Source of the DNA: Bacillota bacterium
Lineage (GTDB): Bacteria > Bacillota > Clostridia > Lachnospirales > Lachnospiraceae
Direction of reading: 5' to 3'
Assembly (NCBI GenBank): GCA_023428885.1
Contig: JAEYWQ010000009.1
Coordinates: 1 to 26,597, forward strand
DNA: 26,597 nt
Part shown: piece after piece, positions 15,189 to 22,966 of the stretch
Position numbering within the stretch: the first letter of the stretch is position 1
How the letters are laid out: each line of letters begins with the position of its first letter
Program-made: the position numbers and the translations under genes
Notes under the pieces: generated by a model
The model's input: only the letters and a program-made list of their open reading frames with translations
The model's database searches: none
Told to the model about the DNA's origin: nothing

Positions 15189-15794
15189 TTACTCAATAAT
15201 TTTTTCGTAATTTTCCTTTTTCATTGCAGAAATTGTAAGATTATAAGCCAATTGAGCTATTTGCTCTGCTGTTAAAACAGATCCTTTCGAAAACCATTCT
15301 GTGAAGAGATTATATACCCCATGAACAATATACAAGTTAATATATGGGGTCAAACGTTTATCAATATGATACATGGTAAGATGTTGCTCTATATAGGGAA
15401 TAATTTTTTCATCCATACGTTTTAGAAAGGGTATTATATTATTTTGTAGTGCTATTTGATTTAAAATCTCTTTATGAGGTTCAACAATGAATGCGAATTT
15501 TTGAAATAGGCTTAATATGCCGATATCTGTCTTTGGTGAAATAGTTTTTGGCAGTGAATCGAAAATAAAGGAAGCTAGTTTGTTTTCAATCGATGATAAA
15601 ACTTCCTCAATGGAAGAATAGTTGTTATAAAATGTTTTTCTATTAATATCTGCGCGCTCAGCAAGTTCACTGATTGTGATCTGGTTGAGCTTTTTTTCTT
15701 TTAGAAGCTCTAAAAGAGCGCTTTCAATTGCAATCTGGGTTTTGCGAATGCGCCGTTCAGCATGAAGCCCATATTCTAAGATATTTGTTTCCAT
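15189..15794 (-). CDS. TetR family transcriptional regulator
   Basis: A 201-residue repressor. The helix-turn-helix lies at residues 40-60 (ISELAERADINRKTFYNNYSS), after the usual first helix RKTQIAIESALLELL. The C-terminal domain, about 75-200, is the ligand and dimer part and matches the style of TetR proteins that control YhgE or DhaS-like targets. It diverges from the YhgE/Pip gene with a 244-base shared control region, the same pairing as yhgD-yhgE in Bacillus subtilis, so it probably represses that gene and perhaps itself. AGGGGAG precedes the ATG on the minus strand. The inducer is unknown. Confidence 0.92.
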   Translation of the reverse strand: METNILEYGLHAERRIRKTQIAIESALLELLKEKKLNQITISELAERADINRKTFYNNYSSIEEVLSSIENKLASFIFDSLPKTISPKTDIGILSLFQKFAFIVEPHKEILNQIALQNNIIPFLKRMDEKIIPYIEQHLTMYHIDKRLTPYINLYIVHGVYNLFTEWFSKGSVLTAEQIAQLAYNLTISAMKKENYEKIIE

Positions 15795-15834
15795 AAGGAA
15801 TCTCCCCTGCTTAAAGTGTAATATAGCATTTTTG

Positions 15835-15862
15835 ATTATAACATAATATATGTGATATGCAA
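15835..15862 (-). promoter_or_regulatory. promoter for TetR gene (minus strand)
   Basis: On the minus strand TTGCAT (plus 15857-15862) and TATAAT (plus 15835-15840) are spaced 16 bases apart, about 40 bases ahead of the TetR start. A small ACATA-ATA-TATGT palindrome (15841-15853) lies within the spacer and could be a binding site. Confidence 0.5.
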
Positions 15863-15869
15863 CAAAGTG

Positions 15870-15939
15870 TATAATAAATAATTAAAAATATATTAAATTT
15901 TATGATTTAATACGCATATGTAAAATGATATGTGTATTA
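15870..15939 (+). promoter_or_regulatory. YhgE promoter -10 and candidate TetR operator
   Basis: TATAAT at 15870-15875 is a candidate -10 for the YhgE gene, with a poor -35. Downstream, a 12-bp inverted repeat with one mismatch, 15908-15919 against 15928-15939, is spaced by 8 bases and contains ATATGYG half-sites, as does the region near 15848. It is a good candidate operator for the divergent TetR. Confidence 0.5.
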
Positions 15940-16038
15940 ATGCACACAAGGGAGAAAAACTGCCCATTGAAGGATGAAAATGATTGAGGTAGTATATCAA
16001 CTGGCTAGAAATAGAATAGAAAGGAGACAAATATTACT

Positions 16039-18444
16039 ATGGTTAAAAATGAATGGAAAGCTTTATTAAGAAATCCCTTAAAGCTTATTATAACAATTGC
16101 TATTTTATTAATTCCATCGATATATGCTTGTTTGTTCTTATCATCGATGTGGGATCCATACGGTGATTTGGAAAACTTACCAGTTGCAGTGGTGAATCAT
16201 GATGTCCCTGTGGAGTATTCAGGAACAGAGCTCTCTGTAGGAGCAGATCTGGTAGAAAATCTTTCAGATAATGATTCTATGTCTTTTAATGTGGTAGATG
16301 CTGCTGTGGCAATGAAAGGATTAAAGAATGGTACCTACTATATGGTAGTGACTATACCAGAAGATTTTTCAGCTAATGCAGCGTCTCTCATGGATGATGA
16401 ACCTCAGCAAATGATCTTGAAGTATGAGACCAACCCTGGGAAAAATTATATTGCTACAAAGATGAGTCAATCTGCTATGAAGGAGATTCGAAACAGTATT
16501 TCCACAGAAATCACACGAACATATACCCAAAACTTATTTGAGCAGATTCAAACCATAGGAGATGGTTTTGTGAAGGCTTATAATGGCACCGTTGATATGT
16601 TGGATGGAGAGACACAGATAAAAAATGGTAATTCTAAGATTACGGAAAACCTAAATACATTAGCTAGCAGTTCCTTGACCTTCCAGGAAGGAAGTGAGAA
16701 GCTTGTTGAAGGATTAAGCGATTATCTTAATGGTGTGGAGAGTGCTAATGATGGTGCTCAGAAATTAGCCTCTAATAGTTTGGCAATTCAGGAGGCACTT
16801 GGCAGTGTGTCAGATGGAGTTTCATCTTTGAAGAATGGAAGCGGTCAATTGTTATTAGGGTTAGGCAAATTACAAGAATCCTTGGATGCTTCCTTAACGG
16901 GTGAAAAAGTGAAGAGTATCGAAACTGCAACTGCAGCATTGTCAACCTTAAATAATGGAATTCAGACTTTGAATACAGCGGTAAACGGTGATGGAAAAGA
17001 GAATACTGGTATTGACGTATCAGCACTTGGTACATCATTAACTAGTGTAGGTAGTTATTTACAAAACTCATCTTCCAAAGTTACGGAGGCATATCAGGCT
17101 CTATATGTACTGCAAATGTCAGGAAGTTTAACACAAGAACAATCTGCTTACGTAGAAAAAGCGATGACAGCTTTGTATGATCCGTCAGGAAAAACAGCAG
17201 AAAATGTGGCTGGGAACTTAAATGCCTCAGGAAATATCTTATCTGCCTTATCAAAGAGTAATCTAACGGATCAAGTCGATACACTCAAAAATTCTGTTAC
17301 GAAATTAGCCTCAGCTTCCGATCAAGTCTTGGTACCATCAGGGGAAGCATTATCTAGTTTGCTTGGAGGACTCCAATCCGTACAAACAGCTCTTGAGATG
17401 ACGAAAGAAAAAGATGGTCAGTCTGGATTGCTAGAAGGCATGACCAGTTTAGATCGTGGTCTGTCTACCCTGGAACATGGCATGGCGGATGAAACAGGTC
17501 TAGTTAAGGGAATCTCAACTTATACTGCAGGGGTAGATAGCTTGGCAGCAGGTCTTACTAGCCTAACAAGTTATAAGACTGGTTTAAGCAGCGGGGCAAA
17601 TCAACTGAGCGATGGAGCTTCACAGATTGCGGAAGGTGCAGGCTCATTAGCTGATGGATCAGCAACCCTAGGTGATGGTCTGAATGATTTGATGGATGGT
17701 ACGTCAGACTTATCAGATGCTCTAAAGGCTGGTGCAGATGAAATTCATGAAAGTGATGCTTCTGCTGCAACCCTGGATATGTTTGCAGAACCTGTGAAGG
17801 TAGAAGAAACACAAATTACGACGGTAACAAACAATGGTCATGCCATGGCGGCTTATATGATGTGTGTAGGATTGTGGGTTGGATGTATTGCCTTTTGCCT
17901 TATGTATCCACTTGTTACTTATGAAGGGGAATTTAAAGGTTGTTTTTCATGGTGGGCAAGTAAAGCCAGCGTACTATATCCATTAGCAATTGGAATGTCG
18001 GTTGCAATGTATGGATTCTTACATCTTTTCTTAGGATTTGAAGCAGAAAAGCTTGGGCTGACCTTAGTAGTTGGAGTTGTATCTTCTCTTGCATTTATGT
18101 CTATCTTGTATTTCTTTAATGCATTCTTAGGTAAGGTTGGTGCATTTCTCATGGTAATTTTCATGTTGCTTCAGCTTTCAAGTTGTGCTGGAACCTACCC
18201 AATTGAATTGTCAGGAAAAATGGTAAAAAGCTTGAATAAATTTATGCCATTTACTTATGCAGTCAACGCTTTTAGAAGTGCAATTTCAGCTGGAGAATCG
18301 ATTAGAACAGAGCTTTTAGTATTGATAGGAATTGCAGTGGTATTCTCTGTTTTAACCTATACCTTGTTTGTAGTTCGAAGCCGCAAAATAGTCAAAGGGA
18401 AAAAGTCAATTTACCAGTGGATTGAAGAGCATGGAATGGCATAA
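16039..18444 (+). CDS. YhgE/Pip domain membrane protein
   Basis: An 801-residue integral membrane protein of the YhgE/phage infection protein (Pip) group, related in architecture to ABC-2 type permeases and EsaA/YueB. One transmembrane segment lies at 13-33, followed by the conserved PVAVVNHDVP block near 49-58. A long extracellular region (about 40-600) is dominated by helical repeats rich in LxxG and DG steps, clearest near 515-565 (LSDGASQIAEG, LADGSATLGDG). Five hydrophobic segments lie at about 603-626, 645-670, 673-700, 702-727 and 760-785. Lactococcal Pip is a phage receptor, but the native role of the family is uncertain; export or envelope-stress functions are proposed. Control by the divergent TetR is likely. 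A perfect terminator follows. Confidence 0.9.
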   Translation: MVKNEWKALLRNPLKLIITIAILLIPSIYACLFLSSMWDPYGDLENLPVAVVNHDVPVEYSGTELSVGADLVENLSDNDSMSFNVVDAAVAMKGLKNGTYYMVVTIPEDFSANAASLMDDEPQQMILKYETNPGKNYIATKMSQSAMKEIRNSISTEITRTYTQNLFEQIQTIGDGFVKAYNGTVDMLDGETQIKNGNSKITENLNTLASSSLTFQEGSEKLVEGLSDYLNGVESANDGAQKLASNSLAIQEALGSVSDGVSSLKNGSGQLLLGLGKLQESLDASLTGEKVKSIETATAALSTLNNGIQTLNTAVNGDGKENTGIDVSALGTSLTSVGSYLQNSSSKVTEAYQALYVLQMSGSLTQEQSAYVEKAMTALYDPSGKTAENVAGNLNASGNILSALSKSNLTDQVDTLKNSVTKLASASDQVLVPSGEALSSLLGGLQSVQTALEMTKEKDGQSGLLEGMTSLDRGLSTLEHGMADETGLVKGISTYTAGVDSLAAGLTSLTSYKTGLSSGANQLSDGASQIAEGAGSLADGSATLGDGLNDLMDGTSDLSDALKAGADEIHESDASAATLDMFAEPVKVEETQITTVTNNGHAMAAYMMCVGLWVGCIAFCLMYPLVTYEGEFKGCFSWWASKASVLYPLAIGMSVAMYGFLHLFLGFEAEKLGLTLVVGVVSSLAFMSILYFFNAFLGKVGAFLMVIFMLLQLSSCAGTYPIELSGKMVKSLNKFMPFTYAVNAFRSAISAGESIRTELLVLIGIAVVFSVLTYTLFVVRSRKIVKGKKSIYQWIEEHGMA

Positions 18445-18464
18445 AACTAAAGATGATATAACAG

Positions 18465-18489
18465 GCGGGTGGAAACACCCGCTTTTTTT
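18465..18489 (+). terminator. rho-independent terminator
   Basis: GCGGGTG (18465-18471), a GAAA tetraloop, CACCCGC (18476-18482) and seven Ts form a textbook terminator for the YhgE gene. Confidence 0.95.
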
Positions 18490-18509
18490 CATGTTTTAGG
18501 AAAAAATAA

Positions 18510-18553
18510 TTGACAAAACTAATGCCATTAGTTATTATACTAATATAATTAGT
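18510..18553 (+). promoter_or_regulatory. promoter with two TetR-type palindromes
   Basis: TTGACA at 18510-18515 and TATTAT at 18533-18538, spaced by 17, form a strong promoter. ACTAAT-GCC-ATTAGT at 18518-18532 fills the spacer, and ACTAAT-ATA-ATTAGT at 18539-18553 covers the transcription start. The arms are identical and the centres lie 21 bases apart, two helical turns. The TetR encoded two genes downstream is the likely ligand. Confidence 0.85.
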
Positions 18554-18583
18554 TTTAGAACAAGAAGGGAAAGGAGTATATGT

Positions 18584-19282
18584 ATGAGAACTCTAAATTA
18601 CAAATCACTATATCAACTTACCATGATGCAGAATTTATTTCCTGTCAATGCTTATATCGTTGAAGAGGAAAAAGGACTAACACTCATCGACGCTGGAATA
18701 TCTATGATGGTGCCTAAGATTCTAAGATTTTCAGAAAGCTTAAATAAACCCATAACAAGGATTTTGATTACACATTGTCATAATGACCATATTGGTGGTT
18801 TATCAAAGTTAAAAGACGCTTTACCAGATGCTAAGATAATTGTTCCTGAAAGAGAGAGCCGTTTCATGGAAGGCGATTTTACACTAGATTCCAATGAACC
18901 GAAACTTCCTTTAAAGGGCGGTTATCCAAAAGAAAAATTGCATATATGGGATAATACAATTCACGATGGAGAGCAAATCGGTTCCTTGACGGCAATATCC
19001 ACACCTGGACATACACCTGGAATGACCTCATATTGGAGCGAGAGGGATAAATTTTTAATCGTAGGTGATGCATTGCAGACGAAAGGGGGACTCGCCATTG
19101 CTGGTATGATTAATTGGACTTTTCCGTTTCCCGCTATGGCAACGTGGTCTAAAGAAATGGCAATTAATAGTGCTGAAAAGATACTTAAAGTTGGGCCAGA
19201 AGTAATTGCACCTGGTCATGGTAATTTACTATATCAGCCAACCATAGAGCTTGAAAAAGTTATTAGTAATGCTAAGAAATAG
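18584..19282 (+). CDS. metallo-beta-lactamase fold hydrolase
   Basis: A 232-residue MBL-fold enzyme with the complete two-zinc set: HCHNDH at 64-69 (His64, His66, Asp68, His69), His143 in PGHTPG, Asp162 in VGDAL and His212 in PGHG. The short length and lack of extra domains fit the generic MBL hydrolase group that acts on thioesters, lactones or similar small molecules; no signal peptide is present, so it is not a secreted beta-lactamase. GGAAAGGAG precedes the ATG. It shares an operon with the TetR gene 16 bases downstream, under a promoter carrying two operator-like palindromes, so expression is probably induced by a substrate-like compound. The actual substrate is unknown. Confidence 0.92.
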   Translation: MRTLNYKSLYQLTMMQNLFPVNAYIVEEEKGLTLIDAGISMMVPKILRFSESLNKPITRILITHCHNDHIGGLSKLKDALPDAKIIVPERESRFMEGDFTLDSNEPKLPLKGGYPKEKLHIWDNTIHDGEQIGSLTAISTPGHTPGMTSYWSERDKFLIVGDALQTKGGLAIAGMINWTFPFPAMATWSKEMAINSAEKILKVGPEVIAPGHGNLLYQPTIELEKVISNAKK

Positions 19283-19298
19283 TATGCTAGGAGGAATT

Positions 19299-19868
19299 AT
19301 GACACATAGAACTCAAATCAATTTAGCAAAAATACTCGAGGTTGCTGTTGATATATGTAATGAAGAAGGGTATGAACAACTTGTATTATCAAGTATTTCA
19401 GAGAGATTAGGAATAAAAACCCCTTCTCTTTACAATCATATTGAAGGGTTATCAGACTTAAAACAACAAATAGCTTATCATGGGCTAAAGATGCTATATG
19501 ATACTATAATACATTCAGTTATTGGCTATATAGGGGATGATGCAATTGTTTCAGCTTCAAAAGCATATATTGGCTTTGTAAATAAAAATCCCGGTCTATA
19601 TAGCGCTATATCAAAGGTCCCTGATCCTTACGAGTCACAATTTGATGTATTAAGTAATCAACTGGTACAGGTGTTAATTAAACTATTTGGAGTTTATCAT
19701 CTATCGGATGAAGACAGCATCCATGCAGTTAGAGGTTTAAGGAGTATTCTACATGGTTTTGCATCTATACAGATGGACGGTGGTTTTAGAATGAACTACT
19801 TACAAGAGGATAGCCTTGATTTTGTCTTAGTTACCTTTTTGAAGGGCTTAAGATATAAAAAGAACTGA
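19299..19868 (+). CDS. TetR family transcriptional regulator (WHG-type)
   Basis: A 189-residue TetR regulator. The HTH covers about 29-48 (LSSISERLGIKTPSLYNHIE), and the C-terminal region with the GLRSILHGFASIQ segment near 148-160 matches the TetR_C_33/WHG subgroup. The start is ATG 19299, because CTAGGAGGAATT stands directly before it; an upstream in-frame start at 19251 would overlap the hydrolase gene and lacks a site. It is the last gene of the MBL-TetR operon and very likely autorepresses it through the ACTAAT-N3-ATTAGT palindromes. A new promoter for the lysine riboswitch begins 11 bases after the stop. Confidence 0.92.
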   Translation: MTHRTQINLAKILEVAVDICNEEGYEQLVLSSISERLGIKTPSLYNHIEGLSDLKQQIAYHGLKMLYDTIIHSVIGYIGDDAIVSASKAYIGFVNKNPGLYSAISKVPDPYESQFDVLSNQLVQVLIKLFGVYHLSDEDSIHAVRGLRSILHGFASIQMDGGFRMNYLQEDSLDFVLVTFLKGLRYKKN

Positions 19869-19878
19869 ACATTTTGAA

Positions 19879-19907
19879 TTGACAGAATATAAGCTATGAG
19901 GTAATAT
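19879..19907 (+). promoter_or_regulatory. promoter of lysine transporter operon
   Basis: TTGACA at 19879-19884, a 17-base spacer and TAATAT at 19902-19907 form a strong sigma-A type promoter. Transcription would start near 19914, just ahead of the riboswitch. Confidence 0.8.
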
Positions 19908-19939
19908 AGTAACATAAATTTATAAGACCTCACTATCTT

Positions 19940-20120
19940 GTGGGGTAGAGGCGCGATATTTAACAGTTTGTGGAGGAGCTTGAGACGCTATGATAACACA
20001 GAGAAGGAAATGTCGCCGAAGTGAATAATATACTCAGTATTATTTGCTGGGCCTGCAGTGAACAATTGCAGGACTGTCCTGACGAGCAACCCAGTTTGTC
20101 AGGTTGTGCTATCTCAATAG
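19940..20120 (+). ncRNA. lysine riboswitch (L box)
   Basis: The stretch matches the L-box aptamer: GTAGAGGCGCG at the 5' side of P1/P2, GGAGGAGCTTGAGACG, the hallmark GTCGCCGAAGTGAATAAT, then GTATTATTTGCTGG, a P4 arm GCCTGCAGTGAA/TTGCAGG, GACTGTCCTGACGAG, a P5 hairpin (GCAACC 20086-20091 with GGTTGT 20102-20107) and GTGCTATCTC closing P1. Order and spacing agree with the Bacillus subtilis lysC leader as I remember it. Lysine binding stabilises P1 and should favour the terminator at 20153-20178. This places the downstream binding protein, and probably the whole transporter, under lysine repression. An open frame that crosses the riboswitch is not a gene. Confidence 0.95.
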
Positions 20121-20152
20121 GGATTGTGTGGGGACTTAGGAACAATGGCGTT

Positions 20153-20178
20153 AACCTGAGGATACCTCAGGTTTTTTT
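20153..20178 (+). terminator. riboswitch-controlled terminator
   Basis: AACCTGAGG (20153-20161), ATA loop, CCTCAGGTT (20165-20173) and a run of Ts. Its 5' arm can pair instead with TCAGGTT at 20099-20105 inside the aptamer P5 region, giving an antiterminator when lysine is absent. Confidence 0.92.
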
Positions 20179-20243
20179 GTATTCAAAAATATGTACTAGA
20201 CGAAGCCTAAAGTCAGTACAATTAAAAATGGGAGGATTATTTT

Positions 20244-21059
20244 ATGAAGAAACGATTAGCAGCGCTTCTTGCTCTTACTTTAGCTATGACAGCAGCTTTA
20301 GCTGGCTGTGGAAAGAAGGAAGATAACATATTTAAGGTAGGTATGGAATGTGCATATGCGCCTTTTAACTGGACACAGTTGGATGATTCTAATGGAGCTG
20401 TGCCAATTCAAGGAACTTCAGAGTACGCTGGTGGCTATGATGTGGAGATTGCTAAGAAGATTGCAGAAGGCCTTGGCAAGGAGTTAGTAATTGTTAAGAC
20501 AGAATGGACCGGTTTATTACCTGCACTAACTTCTGGCAAGATTGATGCAATTATTGCTGGTATGTCACCAACAGCAGATCGTAAGAAATCCATCGACTTC
20601 ACTGATAATTATTATAAATCAGATCTTGTCATGGTTGTTAAGAAAGGTAGCGCTTATGATAATGCCGCTTCCATCCAGGACTTTAGCGGTGCGAAGATTA
20701 CAGCACAGTTGGGAACTTTCCATTATACTGTAATTGAGCAAATTGAAGGTGTGCAGTTAGAGACAGCAATGGATGATTTTTCAGCTATGAGAGCGTCTCT
20801 TCTGACTGGTAAAATTGATGGTTATGTATCGGAGCGTCCAGAGGGAGTAAGTGCTTCAGCAGCAAATGAGAATTTTTCTATGATTGAGTTTACCGATGGT
20901 TTTGAGACCTCAGATGAGGATACCGCTATTGCAGTCGGAGTAAAAAAAGGCAGTAAACTGACTTCTAAAATTAATGAGATTTTAGCGGGAGTTTCCGAAG
21001 AGGATCGAGTAAGTATTATGGATTCTGCTATTGCAAATCAACCTGCAGCAGCAGAATAA
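20244..21059 (+). CDS. lysine (basic amino acid) ABC transporter substrate-binding lipoprotein
   Basis: A 271-residue family 3 solute-binding protein. The lipoprotein signal peptide ends in the lipobox LAGC, with Cys22 as the lipidated residue, so it is tethered outside the membrane. The mature part has the SBP_bac_3 pattern: FKVGMECAYAPFNW near 30-43, GYDVEIAKKIAEGL near 63-76, and SGKIDAIIAGMSPTADRKKSIDFT near 96-119 in two stretches of the family signature. GGGAGG precedes the ATG. Lysine specificity is inferred from the riboswitch upstream rather than from binding residues; arginine or histidine remain possible. A strong hairpin follows before the permease gene, which could raise its level over the membrane parts. 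Confidence 0.92.
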   Translation: MKKRLAALLALTLAMTAALAGCGKKEDNIFKVGMECAYAPFNWTQLDDSNGAVPIQGTSEYAGGYDVEIAKKIAEGLGKELVIVKTEWTGLLPALTSGKIDAIIAGMSPTADRKKSIDFTDNYYKSDLVMVVKKGSAYDNAASIQDFSGAKITAQLGTFHYTVIEQIEGVQLETAMDDFSAMRASLLTGKIDGYVSERPEGVSASAANENFSMIEFTDGFETSDEDTAIAVGVKKGSKLTSKINEILAGVSEEDRVSIMDSAIANQPAAAE

Positions 21060-21074
21060 ATGGTGATAATTTAG

Positions 21075-21116
21075 AGACTGTCCAATTGATGTTCACTTCA
21101 TTGGACAGTCTTTATT
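21075..21116 (+). terminator. hairpin terminator between binding protein and permease
   Basis: A perfect 12-bp stem, 21075-21086 against 21100-21111, with a 13-base loop and a short T-rich tail, 15 bases after the stop. It lies inside the transporter unit and would attenuate, not abolish, downstream expression. Confidence 0.75.
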
Positions 21117-21300
21117 CTTGCATAGGAAATTCCTCAATATTTCCTATGCAAGAAAAAGGCACTACGTGCCAAAATTCCACTTCGTGAAGAAGAATGTGTT
21201 GCGTAAGGAATTTATTCCTTTGAAAGCCGCTCAGGTGCGAAAGTACCTAGTTAACTCATTTGAACATAACAAAAGGTGAGTTAGGAAGTAAACTCATGTG
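21115..21300. repeat. intergenic hairpin-rich element, copy 3
   Basis: A 16-bp perfect stem, 21115-21130 against 21139-21154, with an 8-base loop, is followed by GGCAC-TAC-GTGCC at 21158-21170, CAC-TTC-GTG near 21178-21186 and TAACTCA/TGAGTTA at 21252-21258/21277-21283. The GGCAC/GTGCC dyad recurs in copy 4 (22995-23007). No coding potential or riboswitch was recognised here. It separates the binding protein from its permease. Confidence 0.6.
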
Positions 21301-21326
21301 TATACTAAGAAAGGTTTGGTGTATCA

Positions 21327-22094
21327 ATGTCGTTAGAAGTACTTAAAGAGGTTATTGTAAAATATAGCCCAATGTTATTAAGAGGAGCCGGTATGACTCT
21401 CTTAATCTCTATGTTGGGCACAATTATAGGTGCAGCCATAGGTTTGTTCATTGGAACGGTACGTACGATTCCATTGCCGGACCGTGGTGCTAAGAGGATC
21501 CTTTTAAAAATAGTGAATGCACTATTATCGATTTATGTTGAGTTCTTTCGTGGAACACCAATGATTGTACAGGCTATGGTTATTTACTATGGTTCAGCTG
21601 CATTATTAGACATTGACATGAATCCCATATTTGCTGCGATTTTTATTGTTTCCATTAATACAGGTGCTTATACAGCAGAAATTGTAAGAGGTGGTATTAT
21701 CTCGATCGATAAGGGTCAGTTTGAAGCAGCCCATGCTATTGGTATGAATCATATTCAAACTATGACCAACGTGGTTTTACCACAGGTAATGCGTAATATT
21801 CTTCCAGCACTTGGTAACGAGTTTATAATTAATATTAAAGATACCTCGGTTCTTAATGTAATTACAGTGTCAGAGCTATATTTCCAGACAAAGTCTGTGG
21901 TTAGCAATACCTTTAGCTATTTTGAACCGTTTGCCATAACCTGTATTATCTACCTAGTTATGACCTTGTCAATCACTCGTCTTCTGCGTTACTTTGAACG
22001 CAGACTGGATGGACCAGAAAATTTTAATGTAATACCAGGGAATCAGATGCAACTAGAAACACCAGAAGATGCTATTAAACATAAGAATCATTAG
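21327..22094 (+). CDS. polar amino acid ABC transporter permease
   Basis: A 255-residue HisM/GlnP-type inner-membrane permease. About five hydrophobic spans lie near 18-44, 62-72 with 80-93, 99-115, 155-172 and 198-220. FFRGTP at 73-78 is a family hallmark, and the EAA loop that docks the ATPase is clear: Glu133, Ala134, Ala135, Gly139 and Leu-Pro at 151-152. The start ATG follows AAGAAAGGTTTGGTG, a moderate ribosome binding site. It is followed 17 bases later by the ATPase gene, so the two are co-transcribed, and it works with the lysine-riboswitch-controlled binding protein upstream. The hydrophilic C-terminus (about 225-255) is a slightly long tail. Confidence 0.93.
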   Translation: MSLEVLKEVIVKYSPMLLRGAGMTLLISMLGTIIGAAIGLFIGTVRTIPLPDRGAKRILLKIVNALLSIYVEFFRGTPMIVQAMVIYYGSAALLDIDMNPIFAAIFIVSINTGAYTAEIVRGGIISIDKGQFEAAHAIGMNHIQTMTNVVLPQVMRNILPALGNEFIINIKDTSVLNVITVSELYFQTKSVVSNTFSYFEPFAITCIIYLVMTLSITRLLRYFERRLDGPENFNVIPGNQMQLETPEDAIKHKNH

Positions 22095-22111
22095 CTAGGA
22101 GGATAAATCAA

Positions 22112-22855
22112 ATGGAAAAAGTAATAGAAATTAGACATTTAAGAAAATCCTTCGGAACTAATTTGATATTGAAGGATATTGACTTTTCAGTAAATAAGGG
22201 CGAGGTTGTATGCATTATCGGAGCATCTGGATCAGGTAAGTCCACCTTACTACGTTGTATTAATCTACTTGAAAAACCAAGTGATGGGGAAATCATCTAT
22301 AACGGTGAGAATATCTTGGATGATAAGCATGATATATATCAATATCGAACCAAGCTTGGAATGGTATTTCAACAGTTTAACTTATTTAATAATCATAATG
22401 TCTTAAGTAATTGTACGGTTGGACAGATAAAGATCTTAAAAAGGTCTAAGGAAGAAGCAGAAAAGATTGCGATGAAGTATCTTACAATCGTTGGAATGGA
22501 TCAATATATCAATGCAAAACCAAAGCAGTTATCAGGTGGTCAAAAGCAGAGAGTAGCCATTGCCAGAGCATTATCCATGGAACCGGAAGTTCTCTTGTTT
22601 GATGAGCCGACCTCGGCTCTCGATCCCGAGATGGTGGGAGAGGTACTTGCTGTTATGAAGGACCTAGCGAAAAGCGGATTAACGATGCTAGTAGTTACAC
22701 ATGAGATGGGCTTTGCTAAGGAAGTATCCAATCGGGTTGTTTTCATGGATAAGGGTGTCATTGCTGAAGAGGGAAGTCCAGAGTTAATCTTTAACAATCC
22801 AACCCAGGATCGTACGAAGGAATTCTTAAAGAGAGTGTTAAGAGAACAGGAGTAA
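22112..22855 (+). CDS. polar amino acid ABC transporter ATP-binding protein
   Basis: A 247-residue cytoplasmic ATPase of the GlnQ/HisP type that powers the transporter. Walker A is GASGSGKST (37-45), the Q-loop is Gln87/Gln88 in VFQQFN, the signature is LSGGQ (140-144), Walker B is LLFDEP (161-166) with catalytic Glu165, and the switch His is 197 in VTHEMG. The length is standard. CTAGGAGG precedes the ATG and the gene sits 17 bases after the permease gene. A strong terminator at 22914-22951 ends the operon. Lysine as transported solute comes from the riboswitch; the ATPase itself does not determine it. Confidence 0.96.
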   Translation: MEKVIEIRHLRKSFGTNLILKDIDFSVNKGEVVCIIGASGSGKSTLLRCINLLEKPSDGEIIYNGENILDDKHDIYQYRTKLGMVFQQFNLFNNHNVLSNCTVGQIKILKRSKEEAEKIAMKYLTIVGMDQYINAKPKQLSGGQKQRVAIARALSMEPEVLLFDEPTSALDPEMVGEVLAVMKDLAKSGLTMLVVTHEMGFAKEVSNRVVFMDKGVIAEEGSPELIFNNPTQDRTKEFLKRVLREQE

Positions 22856-22913
22856 AACAATTATCAATAGTGAGATTTACTGTAAAATGATGTGACCCCA
22901 ATAACTTAGACTT

Positions 22914-22951
22914 TATTGCGTAGTAGTCTTTACCTGCTACGCAATATTTTT
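22914..22951 (+). terminator. rho-independent terminator of transporter operon
   Basis: A 13-bp stem with one G-U pair, 22914-22926 against 22934-22946, a 7-base loop and five Ts. Between the ATPase stop and this hairpin (22856-22913) nothing else was recognised. Confidence 0.9.
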
Positions 22952-22966
22952 CAATCATACGAGGAA

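Noticed and set aside
15974..16069. 31-codon ORF just before the YhgE gene, a possible leader peptide
   Set aside because: Its Shine-Dalgarno is poor, it overlaps the YhgE start out of frame, and no competing RNA pairing was seen.
18584..19282. Secreted beta-lactamase conferring antibiotic resistance
   Set aside because: No signal peptide, and the sequence is of the generic MBL hydrolase type with a TetR partner; resistance is not supported.
20021..20326. 101-codon open frame overlapping the lysine riboswitch and binding-protein start
   Set aside because: The DNA is explained by the conserved riboswitch and terminator; the frame overlaps the real gene out of frame.
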